Shown here in pieces: positions 42,215 through 54,905 of a stretch of DNA of 64,000 nucleotides; position 1 is the stretch's first letter; every line of letters begins with the position of its first letter. Location: positions 64,501-128,500 of the forward strand of contig JAIUJO010000148.1 of NCBI GenBank assembly GCA_023846275.1, written 5' to 3'. The notes beneath the pieces were generated by a model. That model was not told the origin of the DNA. It saw nothing but the letters and a program-made list of their open reading frames with translations, and did not search any database. The DNA is from Vanilla planifolia. Its lineage: Eukaryota; Streptophyta; Magnoliopsida; Asparagales; Orchidaceae. A program made the position numbers and the translations under genes.

Positions 42215-42790
42215 TAGAATTAGAAACATAATATGAATAAAAAAAATAAATAATAAAGTAAAAAATAAAGGTAGTAAAATTAAGTATAGAAATTTGTAAT
42301 AATTATTCTATTAAGATTTCGAAAATATAAAATAACTCTTAATGTTATCAAAATCACTTGTAATTAACAAGAAGAGCAACTTCAAATTATTTTTTATAAT
42401 ATAAAAATTATTACATATAAATTAAAATTTATATAATAATTTATTCAGTATAAAATTATCAAATTGTAATTAAAATATGATTTATTTTATTGTAATTTGA
42501 ATGAATAATAAACATTATTACATAATTTTTATTTAATAATTTTTATAAAAAAAATTAATGTTTCACAAGAAATGGATCAACATTTATATTAATTATTTTT
42601 ACATTATTAATAATAATTACTATTTTAAATTATTAATTTTACAAAAATAAAAGAAAATATAAATATTTTTTATTATTTTTAAAAAAAAATAATGAAGGAA
42701 TAATAATAATAAATAATATGATAGTCATTGATTATGTCATAAATAATTTTAAAAAGATAACACTTATTTTTATTAACAACAAATATTCTT
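42215..42790 (+). repeat. AT-rich core A of diverged copy D1
   Basis: About 575 bp of A/T-dominated DNA with many short AATAAT and TTATTA runs. A 29-bp stretch at 42,344-42,372, beginning gttatcaaaatcactt, recurs exactly at 63,192-63,220 in copy D5. The next bases (acaagaagagcaac) resemble agtagaagaacaatt at about 52,085 and 55,077. This core is present in diverged copies but absent from the array unit. No gene was found in it. Confidence 0.8.
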
Positions 42791-43209
42791 ATTCATCTTG
42801 CTTTTATTGTTTTTGGTCTTGTTCTACCACATTCCTTCTTCTAAGTCTTTTTATTGTCTTATTTACACTTTAAAAAAATTGATATTCAATTTTAATCTTT
42901 TTCTTATTTCATATTTTATTCTAATTTATTTTTATATTTATTATTCTATTTTTCTCATTCATTTTTTTGTTCTATATTTTTTTAATCATTTTCTTATTAA
43001 TCATCTTTATATAATTAAACTTTTAAGATTTCTCTTTCTTGATAAATTTACTCTTTTAAAGAATATGAAGAAACTAAAATGTAGAAAAAAAATATTATTG
43101 CTTATTTTGCGCATATTTTTTTGAAAACCTTACATTAATTATGTTTTTTTAAAAGTTATCGTTCTCAACCTTTATTAGTACTTATATTTTTTTCCCTGTT
43201 TTCATCTTT
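42791..43209 (+). repeat. Link segment of D1 (matches unit phase about 1,250-1,500)
   Basis: The stretch ctttttattgtcttatttac matches ccttttattattttatttac of the array unit (phase about 1,257). The following T-rich bases and the agatttctctttcttg region correspond to agaattctctttcttatt of the unit. It is followed by only about 80 bp of AT-rich sequence, so the second core (core B) seems to be missing in this copy. Confidence 0.7.
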
Positions 43210-44150
43210 ATCTCTTGAAGTTCTTTCTATCAATATTCACCTCATTTCATTTTTTACAATTTAAATCTCTCTCTTTGTGCTCTTATCTCTCCTATGATCT
43301 CTTTTCACTCCTTTTTGCTTCATCTATCTTCTCTCTTTACCATATCATTATCTCCTTATATCAATATCGAATACATTATCTCTTTCTCTCTCTACAAAGT
43401 CCCTTCACTTTATATAACTTTATTTTTCTTAAACTTTTGCTCTTTTTTGTTTCATGCCGCATTTATAAGGCCTCTCTCTATGGCATTCATTATCATAGTC
43501 TCCATCTCCTCTCTCACTTTATTATCATCCTTTTTTTTTACTCTTCTCTATTTTTGCCTTCATTTATATCTTTCTATCTCTTCTCTTATTCTACTCAATG
43601 GATCACATTGCTTATATTTGTATATCTCAATTTACATTTATCTCTATCTTTTATGCTACATACTATAGTTTTCCTTTCCCTATGTACCTATTTGTTACTT
43701 TGCCTCTTGTATTAATTTGTATTAGTTTTATTTGTTATCTTTGTCGTTTTTTCCCTTGATGACTCTTCACTCTCCCTCAACTACTTACTCTTTTTAGCTC
43801 AAATCTAAATCTCTAAATTCTTATTATTTCTTCTATTATATGTCCCTCTACTTCTTATTAATTTATCCTCCCTATTCTCTTCCCTCTATTTTCATCTATC
43901 TCATCTCTATCATCTCTTGCTCTCCAACTCTCTTTATCATCTATAACCCTTGTTATTCTACCTACCTTCTAATTTCTCTTAACAATTTATCGCTCTCCTC
44001 TCTTATTTCTTTATTTCTCATATTATTACTCTTATCTATCCTATCTTTTCTTCCCTCCTTCTATTGACCCTCCATTTTCTTTTATATCTCTCCTCTGATG
44101 TCTATTTCTTTTCTTCATACCTCTTAATTTTGCATCTTTGCTGAAGTTTT
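43210..44150 (+). repeat. Diverged pyrimidine-rich satellite DNA left of the retrotransposon
   Basis: T/C-rich DNA of the same family. The stretch about 43,670-43,790 (ccctatgtacctatttg, then gatgactcttcactctccc) parallels 61,576-61,680 (ctatgtatttatttg, then ggctcttcactctccc), which is near unit phase 880-900. It ends at the TG of the 5' LTR. No gene is supported here. Confidence 0.65.
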
Positions 44151-45831
44151 TGTTAGGTTGGTTACAAAATATTGATTAAATTAGAAAAAAATTATGTGAA
44201 ACTTTTCATAATTAAAAAAATAAGCCATATTTTAAGTAATATTTGAATGCAAATTTCTTGGGCCAAGCTTGCTAGACGAGCATTCGTAATGTGTAGGTAC
44301 CAAAGTCAAGTAGAGGCTTGATCTCTATCTATTGTAGCGTTGAACCCTGTTAAGGTACGACATATTGTGTTTTAAGGGTAACATAATAGCCACAATTAAC
44401 CAATAAACCTATAACCATGTCAATGAATTAGGTGATTAAGTCAAAAGCACTTAAGGAGAAGATAACCCTAGTTTGGGTGACATAATCCTACTGTGCAAAG
44501 TTTTATAAAGTGCAAATCAATTTCCCACTCAATGATGTGGGACTAAACTTTTAGCTCTTGTTTGCTTCTAAAATCAAAAGTGCCTCAACATCATCCAATC
44601 ATGCATTTTTGTGATCGTTCAAACCGTACATTTAATGAGCCATTGGATATCTACTACATCATCTACTTTAAGTGATTGACCCTTAACATAAGATGATCAT
44701 GATCTAGTTTGACTTCATTGTATCACTTTCTCTAAGAAAATATCTTTTTTTGAATCGTATGGCTCTTATAATCCTTTTTGACACCTATGGTTGAGATCAT
44801 TGCCAATTTTATCATTGATTAATTGAGCAATCCAAATGTCATCCTATGTGATCTGATGACTATGATCTAATCCACCTTGGTCCAACCATCCCAAACTCAT
44901 CCAACTTTTTAATGTTTGATCAGATGGTGGAGGACTCTTTTGAGTATATCCAAAGACTCTTCTTCACTAGCTATTACATATGAAATTTTGGTCACCATTT
45001 TCATTAAATAATTAAGTTATTTGGAAAAATGTTTTAAGCTGTTTAGTAGTAGCCTTTAAAAGACCTTTTCTATACTTTCTAATAGCTATAAATAGAATTT
45101 TTTTTATAAATTCCTAATCATTGTAAATGAAGTGAGTACTAAATATGAATAAGATTTTAACTTAACAATGAAAGGTTGTATCATCTTCTATATATATAAA
45201 TTGGTCTCAACAACACCTTTAGCTTACAACTACTTGAAATATTAAATTCTATCTGTTAAGCCTAATTACTTAAAGATTTCATTTTTTAAATTCTCTTCAT
45301 AATATTTATCTCTTTGTACCTTTCTATATTCATCAATAGGCATAGACAAATTTGTACATCTTTGTTAAAAAATGTTTTTAGTATTTTGGTTTTTCTTTTA
45401 TGTTGGGTTGTCAAATGTTTGTGAAGGCTTGAGTTTGGTTTGATCTTGTAAAAGCTCAAGTTGTGGTGGAGCTCTTAAAAGATTGAGTTACAGTTGAACC
45501 CATAAAAGTTACTAGGCTAGAGATGAATGATAAGAAAAAATCTTAAGTTATAAGTGTTTTACATATAGAATTTTTATTGACCATAGTTTGGGTGGATGTA
45601 GGTTTTAGATTGAACTGAATCACTAAAAAGTTTAATTTACCAGTTTAATTATTATTTTAGTTTTTCTAATCATAAAAAATTTTAAATTAGTATATTTATA
45701 AATCATAGTTATCAACAAACATAAAATTTTTTTATAAAAAATTTTTTAAAAAATACAATCTAAAAATTTTGCAAAAATATTTTAAAACACATAATTTTCC
45801 CTCTTGTAGTACTCACATATAGTTTTACTTT
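44151..45831 (+). repeat. 5' LTR
   Basis: Starts with tgttaggttg, matching tgttgggtta at the start of the 3' LTR. It contains the cccactcaatgatgtgggac stretch and, near its end, gtgggtggatgtagg-like and aactgaatcac sequence followed by ttttccctcttg, an arrangement seen in U5 regions of plant copia LTRs. The end is placed just before the primer-binding site and is uncertain by some tens of bases. It is about 1.7 kb, shorter than the 3' LTR. Confidence 0.8.
45087..45094 (+). promoter_or_regulatory. TATA box of the 5' LTR (candidate)
   Basis: The string tataaata, preceded by aatagc, lies a little past the middle of the LTR, the position expected for the LTR promoter at the U3/R border. The matching region of the 3' LTR (about 50,380) is degenerate. 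Present-day activity is unlikely given the age of the element. Confidence 0.5.
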
Positions 45832-45834
45832 AAT

Positions 45835-45846
45835 TTGTATCTGAGT
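45835..45846 (+). other. Primer-binding site, initiator Met tRNA type (decayed)
   Basis: ttgtatctgagt agrees with the common plant PBS tggtatcagagc at 9 of 12 positions and lies directly after the inferred 5' LTR end. This supports the orientation and the LTR boundary. Confidence 0.6.
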
Positions 45847-48800
45847 TGGTTTCCTATAGTAAGTTTGTAAAATCACTATGTTGATCATTTATTTGTGTGT
45901 GAAAATTAATTATAACATTAACTATAAATATTTGCTAATTTCGTTATTTTATCAATATTAATTGTAATATTTTGATTTTTTAATCAAATTGCTTGATTTT
46001 GTTAATGTGACTATTTTATATAATTGTTTGAGGATGATTATAGGTGTAGTTGATAATTGTGAAACATTTAAGGAAAGGATATTCATCATGTCATCCTCCA
46101 ATATTTATTTAAGCTTGAAAATTTTTTTATATGAAAAAATGCCATGAAAATTTTTATTCAAAAGATTGATGATAATTTGTGAGATCTTTCTATTAACCCT
46201 TTTGCACATCCTAAAGATAGAGGTAATAAATCAAGAATTTTAATTCAATTAAATATTAAAAGAATAAATTACTTTGTACTTTGCCTCAGGAAATTAGTGT
46301 GAGAGTGTGCACATGCAAAACTTTTTTTGAGATGATGTAGGGATTACATAGGATGTATGGTGAGAATGAATCAAAACATATTGGTGATGATAAGGAGTTG
46401 AACCAAAAAACAAAGAAAAAAGATGACGAGTAAGAGGAAGAAAATAAATTTAGAGATGTATCATGTAGGTAAGCTTTTATCAAGCACTTCTAATTTTAAT
46501 CATGAGTATACAATTGGATCTTGTGATAAAATATCCAATTCTTTTAGTAATTTAGTTTTTGAGAATAAAAAATAGATACATATATATGATAATCTTATGA
46601 CAATTAGTGCAAAACATGAATCTAGAATAGTTGAATGGCACTGAAAAATTGATGCATTTAAAAAGGAAAATATTTTTTTACCTTATCAAGTTCAAGCCTA
46701 TATTTTTAACTTGTCATATTTGAATGTTTCAAAAAAATGCATGTGAAATTTATTTGTCCAAATATATTATAGGCAATGATGCTTTAAACTTAGAGAATGA
46801 TAAGTTCAGTGAAGAAATTTTTTTGTTTAAAGAAAAACCAGAAAAATTTGATTCACTTGAAAAGGATATACAGGATCTCAAGTCAAAGTATGCTACTTTA
46901 TTGTACCTTCATGCGATACTTTTTTCAATTATGCAAAAGGAGTAATGTTCACTTGAATGCTTCATATGCACTTAAGCAAGTTTCATCTTAGAGCCATGTG
47001 ACAAAAAATAAAGTTTGTTTCGTGATAATCATAGATTGGATAAAACATATATCCATGTGTTCAATACATTGCCCATTCATTCTTTGTGTACATCTAATTA
47101 TCAAGTTAGTATAATACCATATGCAATTATTTTTTAAAATTTAGACATCTTACATTTGATTGCCTAATTAAAAACTCCATAAATCAAAAGCATAATAATT
47201 ATGAGTGGATTCTTATGGACAAGCTTCGGAGCTTTCTTTAAAAATTCACAACATCAACATCCTACAATTATTTAACATATGATGGTTTGGATTCCTAAAT
47301 TTAATATCTATAAGCATGTCTCCATATTTTAGGACATTTGGAGGCAAGCCTTGCTTTATAACTTTGTGCAGCTCACATACAAAATTTTTGTCCTTGGCTT
47401 ACTTATCTTAGCATAGAAGACAAAATCTTTTTAGATTTACTTATTATTAATCGATATTACCCTTTTGGAGCTTGTTAGTTAATCCGTGCAATTGTTGCGT
47501 GATGATACATCAAATACTGTAAGCACATCAATAACATATCTTTTCATGATTTTTTTTGATGAAATATTATAGAATGATCATGTGATTTGATATTAAAATT
47601 GGAAATGTTTGAGCTTATAGTTAAATTAGGGTTTACTAAAGAATTCAATATAAAAAAAGGGAAAACAATGGTAAGTTATGTTGGATGTTCATTTTAAATG
47701 ACCATAGAATCAGTTGGTATAATTTATTTTGGGCAAAAAATCTTAAGTTTAGATGTTAGAAAGCTTAGATTTATGATTGATATTGATTTTTTTAAATTTA
47801 TTAGGGTTAAATTTTATAAGAATAAAAATGTGCCAATCATAGGCTTTATTGCATTGATTAGAAAATAAGATAAATTAATTTTAATTTAGTAAATTATAAA
47901 AATAAATATCTATGTAATTATTACAAGGAATGGAAAATATCAGATCAGTTTATATCTCTCACTTAGAAAAGCATATAAGCCTATAAAAGGTAAAATAATA
48001 AATATTAAATGTTTTGGGATAATTTATTATGTGTTTAGAAATTAGTATAATTTGATATTGATCATGATTTTCCAAGATATACATTTGTTATTTTATTGTG
48101 ATTGGGAAAGAGAACTAAAAATTTGGTAATTTGATTTGAACATTTGACAGAGTCAATTACAAAAATAATTAATGAAAAAGTTGAATTATTTGATGGAGTC
48201 ATTGATCAACAACTACCTTGAGTCTGGTAGTATCAAAATCTATAGAAATAAAATAAATGATAAGCTATACAAGGAGTTTGAACAAAGTTTCTATGAGAGA
48301 TATTGATCATATTACATTTCTATTTCTCATAAAAAAGTATATTTAGTGAAGAAGCCCTAAAGGCTATAGATCATGTTAAGAATTGATAATAAGATAAACT
48401 TAAGAAAAATTATGTATAAGATTTAATTCTTAGACATAGTGGTAAATAATTCATTAGACCTAAATTGGTACTCTAGAATAAACTATATAAAAATCAACTA
48501 TTGGAGATATGACTAGGCTTGTTATAGAGGGTATTTAATTAATTTCATCATTATAATAAAAGAAATCACAAAAATATAAGATTACTTTATTTAAGATTTT
48601 TTCATTAGAGGATTAATAGAATTAGAATATGTATCTATAAAGTAAGAATTGGACTATGTATTTGTTAAACTCCTTCAATGGAATAGTCGAAATTATATAA
48701 ATTAGACCACCCTTTTGATGGACTCATGGGAGAGAATGATCATGGTTAAGATAAGTATAAAGTAGTCATAAAGTGAGGAGCATGTAGTAAAAGAGAGAAT

Positions 48801-48910
48801 AAGGCAACAGAGAGCATATATATTCCATTTTTAATACCTCTGATAATTAACTAAATATATATTTTTACTTGTTATATTTTTCTCTAAACATTTATGCGTT
48901 AAAATAATCA
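45847..48910 (+). pseudogene. Interior of the LTR element, decayed gag-pol remains
   Basis: About 3.1 kb with base composition unlike the flanking T/C-rich satellite. A short region near 46,225-46,400 resembles the conserved part of copia (UBN2-like) gag. A lysine/glutamate-rich, coiled-coil-like stretch of 73 residues lies at 46,724-46,945. I could not recognise reverse transcriptase, integrase or protease motifs with confidence. The interior is too short for a whole gag-pol and has many breaks; it is a fossil. Open frames on the minus strand here are not supported as genes. Confidence 0.6.
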
Positions 48911-48922
48911 AAAGGGAGAAGT
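48911..48922 (+). other. Polypurine tract of the LTR element
   Basis: aaagggagaag lies immediately before the tgttgggtt start of the 3' LTR. This is the expected plus-strand primer position, and the sequence is close to the aaagggggag form common in plant copia elements. Confidence 0.75.
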
Positions 48923-50900
48923 TGTTGGGTTATGTTTGTGTTGATGGGATAACTTTAAATTTTTAGCACTTTTTTTCAATGTGTTTCTTTACTATAAAAA
49001 AGTTTATATTAAATAATAAGCCATGCAATTTTTAACATGGTGAACTAGTGGTCTTCAAAATACCTTGGAGTATTTAACAAGTTCAAAGGATTGAAATGTG
49101 TGCATCAAATATGATAATGTTTTCTTTTTGTTATGAAATAGAATTTTTGTTTGTTGATTAAAATGCACATTTCTATTCCTCTAAATTTGAAAACCTAACA
49201 CAGAGCATTTAAGTATTCAATCATGTCTTTCATTAAGAAAATATACAAGGTTCTATTTTTTCAATCATTCGTTTCTTGGTTCTATTCTTTCTTAAATCAT
49301 TTGTTGATTTAAGAAGTACATGATTCTATTTTTCATTCTTTATTTCATTAAATCATTATTATGTATTTTTTCCAAATTTTACATTTTGATGATTGATAAA
49401 TCTTGATTATATCACAAAAATATTTTGTTAAAATTTTCAAAATTAAAATAAAACTTAAGCAACATCTCAAGTTGTACATGTGATAAGCTTGAGTGGGCAT
49501 TCATAATGCTTATGGACCAATTACTTGAACCAATATAGATTGAGGCTTGATCTTTGCCTGGTAAAATCCAAAGTTTGGGCAAGACATATTGTGTTTTAAG
49601 GGAAAACAAAGACCCACAATTTATTTGTAACCCTACAACTATAATATTGAATTATGTGATTAAATCTTGTGCACACAAGGGGGAGCCAGCACTAGTTTGG
49701 CTCATATAATTCACTGACACAAAGATTTATGAAGTGCAAATCAATTTCCTACTTAGCAATGTTCGTCTAATCTCTTTGTGCTTGTTGGCTTCCTCAATCA
49801 AAAGTGTCTCGGTGCTGTTTTATTGCACATTTCCATGATTTCATAGTGGAGATCACCTCTACCTTTGAATAGTCATCCTAATCAATGCAGCCATCCTTTT
49901 GGTGAGCTAATCACATGGTTACTACTTCATCTATTATCAGTTATTAATCCTTGCTTGACATCTGATTGTTTTGATCTCATCCAGCTTCATCAAATGGCTT
50001 TTCTTGTGAAATATCTATTCTTGAATCTTATGACTTTGAATAATGCTTTTTAACTCTTACAATTGAGAACATTCTTGATTTTGTTTTTGATTAATTGATT
50101 GATTCAGATCTCATCTTACATGATTAGATGTTGTAGATCAAATCCACTTTGACCTAACCATCAATAACACATTAACCTTTCCAACATTTGTTCGGATGGT
50201 GAAGAACTCTTTTGAGCAAATCCATTCACTCATATTCGTCCTACCTAATAGCTGTTTTAGTATGCCTTACATGTTCCATTTTGGTTAGTGTTTTTGAAGA
50301 ATATATAAGCTATTTTGAAAATCTTTTTAAACTATTTCGTAGTAACTTTTGAAATAGATTTTTAGAACTTTCTAATGGTTATAACCTAATGTATTTTATA
50401 AATGTCTAAACCTTCTAGATAAAATAAAAAATTAACATGAGCAAGATTTTAACCTCTAAAAAAAGGACTATAGAATATTCTAAATGTAGAAATTTCTCCT
50501 CAAAGTGACTATGGCATAGACTACATGAAATTCCAAATTCTTCTTGCAAAGTAATATTTTTTTAAGCATTAACTTTGTCTATTATTTTCATATTTTGAGC
50601 TTTTTGTGCCATTCTATCCACCAAGCATATGAAAACTAGCATATTTTTATTGAAAATTCGTTTCATACTATATTTTTTTCTTTTGGGTTTGTTGGCCTAA
50701 CATTCATGAAAGCTTAAGCTAAGATTGATCTCATTAAAAATTGAGTTTAGGTTGAGCTCATAAAATCCTTAGTTATAGTTGAACCTATAAAAGCTAGTAG
50801 GTTAGATGTGAACTACAAGAAAAAAAATCTCAAGTTGCAATTGTTTAACTATAGAGTTTTTCGTATACGTATTTTCATTTCAACATCTAAATCACCCTCT
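48923..50900 (+). repeat. 3' LTR
   Basis: Starts tgttgggtta and contains the anchors shared with the 5' LTR. Near its end, gttgaacctataaaagct (about 50,780) parallels gttgaacccataaaagtt in the 5' copy, followed by a related aagaaaaa and caagttgcaa stretch. Clear similarity to the 5' LTR fades after about 50,865, and T/C-rich satellite DNA begins by about 50,910, so the right end is approximate. It is about 2.0 kb. The open frames at 49,412-49,609 (minus) and 49,865-50,053 (plus) fall inside it and are not genes. Confidence 0.8.
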
Positions 50901-52049
50901 CTTCCCTTCTTTCTCCTCCTTTATCTCTTCTCCACCTCATGCCTTCTTTTATAGCCTTTATCTTAAGATCTCAAAGGCATTCTATTTTTCTCTTAACTAC
51001 TTAATCATTTATCGCCATATTCCTCCATTGTGTCATTCACTTTCCTTCTTTAAACCTGTTATATCTCAAACTCCTCTCCCATTTTTTCCTTCTATTTCTC
51101 TTCCTCTTTATCATTCTACCATAAGTTTTTTATCTTATTTTTCTTTTTTTCGTTTTATCTCTTTTTATTTTACTACATCTATCTCCTTATCAATGTTTTT
51201 CTTAATTTTCTTTATTAACCCTTCAAGTTCTTTTTCTCTCATCTTTCCCTCTTTTTTTCTTGCACTATATCTCTTTCATTTTATTTCCATGTCAACTATT
51301 ATCTATTTTCTCCATCTTTTCCTTTATCTTGTTTCTAACTCATCAGCATATCTTTTATCTAAAAAAATCACTATGTTATTATGGTCTCTTTATATTGTAG
51401 AATTTGTTATAATATTTATCTTCTCTCTCCATCTATTATCTCTTTTCCCTCCACCTCTTATCTCGAAAAATCTCAATCTATTATTTTCTTTCTTTTTGTT
51501 TATGATTGAATATCTCGTTCTACCTTAATCTCTACCACACATGTTATGTGTTACACTTCACATCTCATGTATTTATTTGACTCTTTTCCAATTTTTTCCC
51601 AATATATTGGTTCGACTCTTTATCTTTGTCATGCTTTTTCTTCATGATGCTTCACTCCACCTCACCTCTTCACCTCTTCTTGCTTGATACTATTTCCTGC
51701 TCATTCACTAATTCTTTCTCATTCGAATATAGCTCCCATATTAATAGAATTTTGACTATCCTATTTATCTTCTCTCTATTTTCATCTATCTCACTTCTAT
51801 TATCTCTTATTCTCCATCTCTCTTTATCTCCATCCATCATCTTCTATCTCTCCCATAATTTCTCTTAATAATCTATCACTCCCTTCACTCTTCCTGTATT
51901 TTCTCTTTATTTCTTCTACTATCACTCATGTCTCCTCTTTCTTTTCTCTTAACTTTATCTCTTCCCTTTATCTCATCTTTTATATCTCTCTTGTGAACTC
52001 TATTGCCTCTCTCATAATACTACACTTTTTTATCCCTTTCCATCTTTTT
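50901..52049 (+). repeat. Diverged copy D2, left pyrimidine-rich part
   Basis: T/C-rich DNA. The exact 20-mer tatggtctctttatattgta at about 51,379 equals unit phase about 665 of the array. Then ctcatgtatttatttgactc (about 51,563) matches phase about 860-890, as at 61,576. This fixes the orientation as the same as the array. The open frame at 51,028-51,528 is F/S/L-rich composition artefact. Confidence 0.75.
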
Positions 52050-52499
52050 TTATCACTTTTTTTTTTATAAAAATCACTTGTAGTTTAGTAGAAGAACAAT
52101 TCTATGTTATAGAAATGAAAAAGATTGAAAAATATATATTTAAAATGAAATAATAAAATTATATTATCAATAATTATTCTTTCTTATTATAAATATAGTG
52201 AATAATAAAATTATTTATACCATTAATATATAAAAATTATAAAATAATAATCAATGTGCTATAATTATTACAATAAAACTTAGTTATAAAACTCTTATAA
52301 TGTTAATAAAATTATTTTGTTAATTTACCACTATTATAATAACTATAAAAAACTATTATTTTATGCGTTTAATAAAACAATATTAATGAATAATAATAAG
52401 AAATATTACAATGGTAAAAATATGATTATTATCAATAAGTTAAATGAAAATTTTTATTAATTCATATTTATGACTATTATTAATAGTAATCCTCTTTCT
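52050..52499 (+). repeat. AT-rich core A of copy D2
   Basis: Starts aaaaatcacttgtagtttag and continues with agtagaagaacaattctatg, close to the corresponding positions at 55,077 and 42,350. It is A/T-dominated with many TAATAA runs. No gene. Confidence 0.75.
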
Positions 52500-52759
52500 A
52501 GTTACAATTCTTCTTATTGCACCACATTTATTTCTTCTAGTTCCTTTTATTCTTGCACTTATTTATCCACTTTTGTAATTTTATTTTAATCTACATCTTA
52601 TTTTCTATTTTATTCATTTTACTGTTTTTATTATTATTTTATTCTTATAGTTCAATTTTGTGTTTTAGTTTTTCTTATTCATCTTCTTATAATTACTCCA
52701 TTATAATTTTTCTTTCTTAATCGTATTATTCTTCTAAGGAATTTGTTGAAATGAAAATA
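52500..52759 (+). repeat. Link segment of copy D2
   Basis: ttcttctagttccttttatt and the following cacttatttatc recur almost exactly at about 55,510. Both correspond to unit phase about 1,250-1,500, a T-rich stretch joining core A to core B. Confidence 0.75.
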
Positions 52760-53755
52760 TTACAACGTAAAAGCATAGTTAATTATTTTTAAAATATTTT
52801 TAAACAATGATAATAATTAATTTTAATAATAATATGTTCTTCAAAAATTAGAAAAATGAATTATTTAATTTTAATAATAATATTTTCTTAAAAAATTAGA
52901 AAAATAAAGATAAAATATTTTAGCATGTTATTTTTTAATTATCCTAATAATAATAGCATTGATTACAATTTTAGAATTTATTAAATAATAAATTTTTATG
53001 TTCTTCTTAAAATCTTTAAGAATTAATTTTCATAATTATAAAATTTAATAACAAGATGTATCATGAAAAGTGTGATTGATATTGTTTTCTTAATAACTAT
53101 AAATTGTTCTTAAAATAAGTTGTTTAGTATTTCGATAACATAAGTAACAATAATTGTTGAAGTAAATAATTATGTGCTATTTGTACAAGAATATTAGAGT
53201 AATAGTTGATTTGTGAATAACATTTTTTTACTTAAATATTCGTTGGAGCAATTTTTGTTAGTTGTGGCCAATAACATTAGAACAATTGTCTTGTCTCAAA
53301 TTCTTAGACTATTATTCCTAATATTTCATTATTATTTTTCATAATTATAGTAATTAATAATTTTTTGTATAAGTAATTAATAACTATATAACAAAAAACC
53401 ATGACAAAAAAAAATAATTATGATAACAAATATTGCATTTTTTATTGATAGTAAACTAATTAACTTATTATTAAATTGTAGGAGTTATTCTTAATAAAAT
53501 ATAACATTCTTGCTAAAAGATAATTTAATCGAAAGGTAAAACTATTATAAGAGGAAAAATAATAGTTATTCATAATTAAAAAAATGTTCCAATGAAAGTT
53601 TATGGTAGTAATAATTATTACAAATATTAAGAGAAATTTGTATAAAATTATTCTAATTTAAATGATTATCATTGTTATAATAATAATTAATAATTAAAAA
53701 AGAATTTTGAAGAATTATTATGAAAAATATATTTTTGATGTGCTTTGCACAATAA
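52760..53755 (+). repeat. AT-rich core B of copy D2
   Basis: Homologous to the AT core of the array unit: aagaatattagagtaatag (about 53,187) against aagaatattagagttatgat, and ttgtggccaataacattag against attatggtcaatactattag. It is closer still to the core at 55,741-56,868, for example in ttatgttcttctta and gttttctt-aactataaattg. No gene. Confidence 0.8.
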
Positions 53756-54905
53756 TATATTTCTTCCTCTCCGATGTCATTCTCTCTTTCACTCTATCTA
53801 TATCCCTGTAGCTGTCACTTTTCTCTTTGTCCAACCCTTTACCTCTCATGAACGATTTGTGCCTCTTTTATCACATTATGTATTACTACATTTATCTTCT
53901 TTTTCCATTAATTCTCTTCCTTAAACATGTATCTTTTTCACTTATTCTTTCTTTTCTTATTTCTTCTATCTCTCTCTTCTCCACATCTATACGAATTGAT
54001 GCATGTGTCACTTTTTAAAACTATTAGTGTCCATTGTTCTCTCTTTCTTTTACTTTTTGTATCTTTTTAAATCTTTCTATTTCTATCCTTTTTATCTATT
54101 TCCCCTTATCTCTTTAAGTAGATATCTTTATTAACCTCTCTATATCCATTTACCTCCATCCCTCCCTATCCCTATGACTTATTAATCTCTCTCCATATCT
54201 CTTAATCTCTTCTAAAGCACTTATCCCTCTTTCAGTCTCTCTCATTTCCATATCACCTCTCTTCATGTAACTTTTTTCTCACACTTCTTATATTTCTTAT
54301 TTTTTTATCTCATTCGAGTTTTCTTCTTCTAATCATTTTGTATTATATCTGACACACTCTTTATCTTGGCTTTGTCCTTTTCTTCTCTCTTCTTTTATCT
54401 TTCTATATATCTCTACTTCTCCAACTCTTTTTTGCCTCCCATCCATCTCCTCACTTCCTCACTTACCATTATTACCACAAGCATGCTCTCACTTGCTTCT
54501 CAACAATTATCAACATCTTTATTTGTTTCCCTCGATATCATATATGGACTTTGTCATCTCTCATTGTTTACTGTTCAATCATTCTTCCATTATCAATATA
54601 CCCTCTTTAATAGTCTCTTTATCCCATCATAATTTTGCTCACACACACTTTTCATGAATTTACTTTGTCATGCTTTTCTCTCCTATCTACTTATTATAGT
54701 TATGATCTTCTCTTCTCAACTTCTTTATCTTTCTCTGTCTTTTATTTTCTATCACTATCATCTTGTTCTCTCCTCCTCATTTCCCATATTTTCCTATCAC
54801 ATTTTCCTTTCCTACAACTTCCACAATCTCTCTCCACCACTCTCTATTGAAATTTCCCTCCTTTCCTTTAAACATTCTTCTCTTTTCTTTTATGATAATC
54901 TTTAA
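53756..54905 (+). repeat. Copy D2, right pyrimidine-rich part
   Basis: Corresponds to unit phase about 2,520-3,600. tttttaaaactattagtg (about 54,011) matches the ttttttaaaactatttcc region of the unit. tgacttattaatctctct (about 54,177) matches tgacttatcaaactctct. tcctacaacttcc (about 54,812) matches tcctacaacttac. It ends directly in the next core A at about 54,905, so the unit's final segment is shortened or lost. Confidence 0.75.

Larger units (their letters stand above)
44151..50900 (+). mobile_element. Old, broken LTR retrotransposon, probably Ty1/copia (SIRE-like)
   Basis: Two directly repeated, clearly related regions (44,151-about 45,831 and 48,923-about 50,900) bracket a 3.1-kb interior. 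They share exact 18-20-base anchors such as gacatattgtgttttaaggg (44,359 and 49,583) and aagtgcaaatcaatttcc (44,508 and 49,732). Both begin with tgtt followed by gggtt or aggtt. A primer-binding-like site follows the first LTR and a purine tract precedes the second, giving + strand orientation. By eye the LTRs agree at roughly two thirds to three quarters of positions, so the insertion is old. The interior is shorter than an intact copia element needs and the element is broken many times over. The copia/SIRE assignment rests on terminal signals and a weak gag resemblance. No target-site duplication could be assigned with confidence. Confidence 0.85.

Noticed and set aside
42215-42790. AT-rich cores as replication origins or matrix-attachment regions
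   Set aside because: Base composition alone would allow it, but plants have no origin consensus that can be read from sequence, and nothing else here supports the call.
40349-44067. Open frames of 70-166 codons in the diverged satellite (40,349-41,527, 41,921-42,217, 42,798-43,124, 43,215-44,067)
   Set aside because: Hydrophobic low-complexity translations of T/C-rich DNA, several overlapping in different frames. They have no motif beyond chance membrane-like runs.
46286-46483. Minus-strand open frame in the retrotransposon interior
   Set aside because: Opposite to the element's coding direction, serine/phenylalanine-rich and without recognisable similarity.
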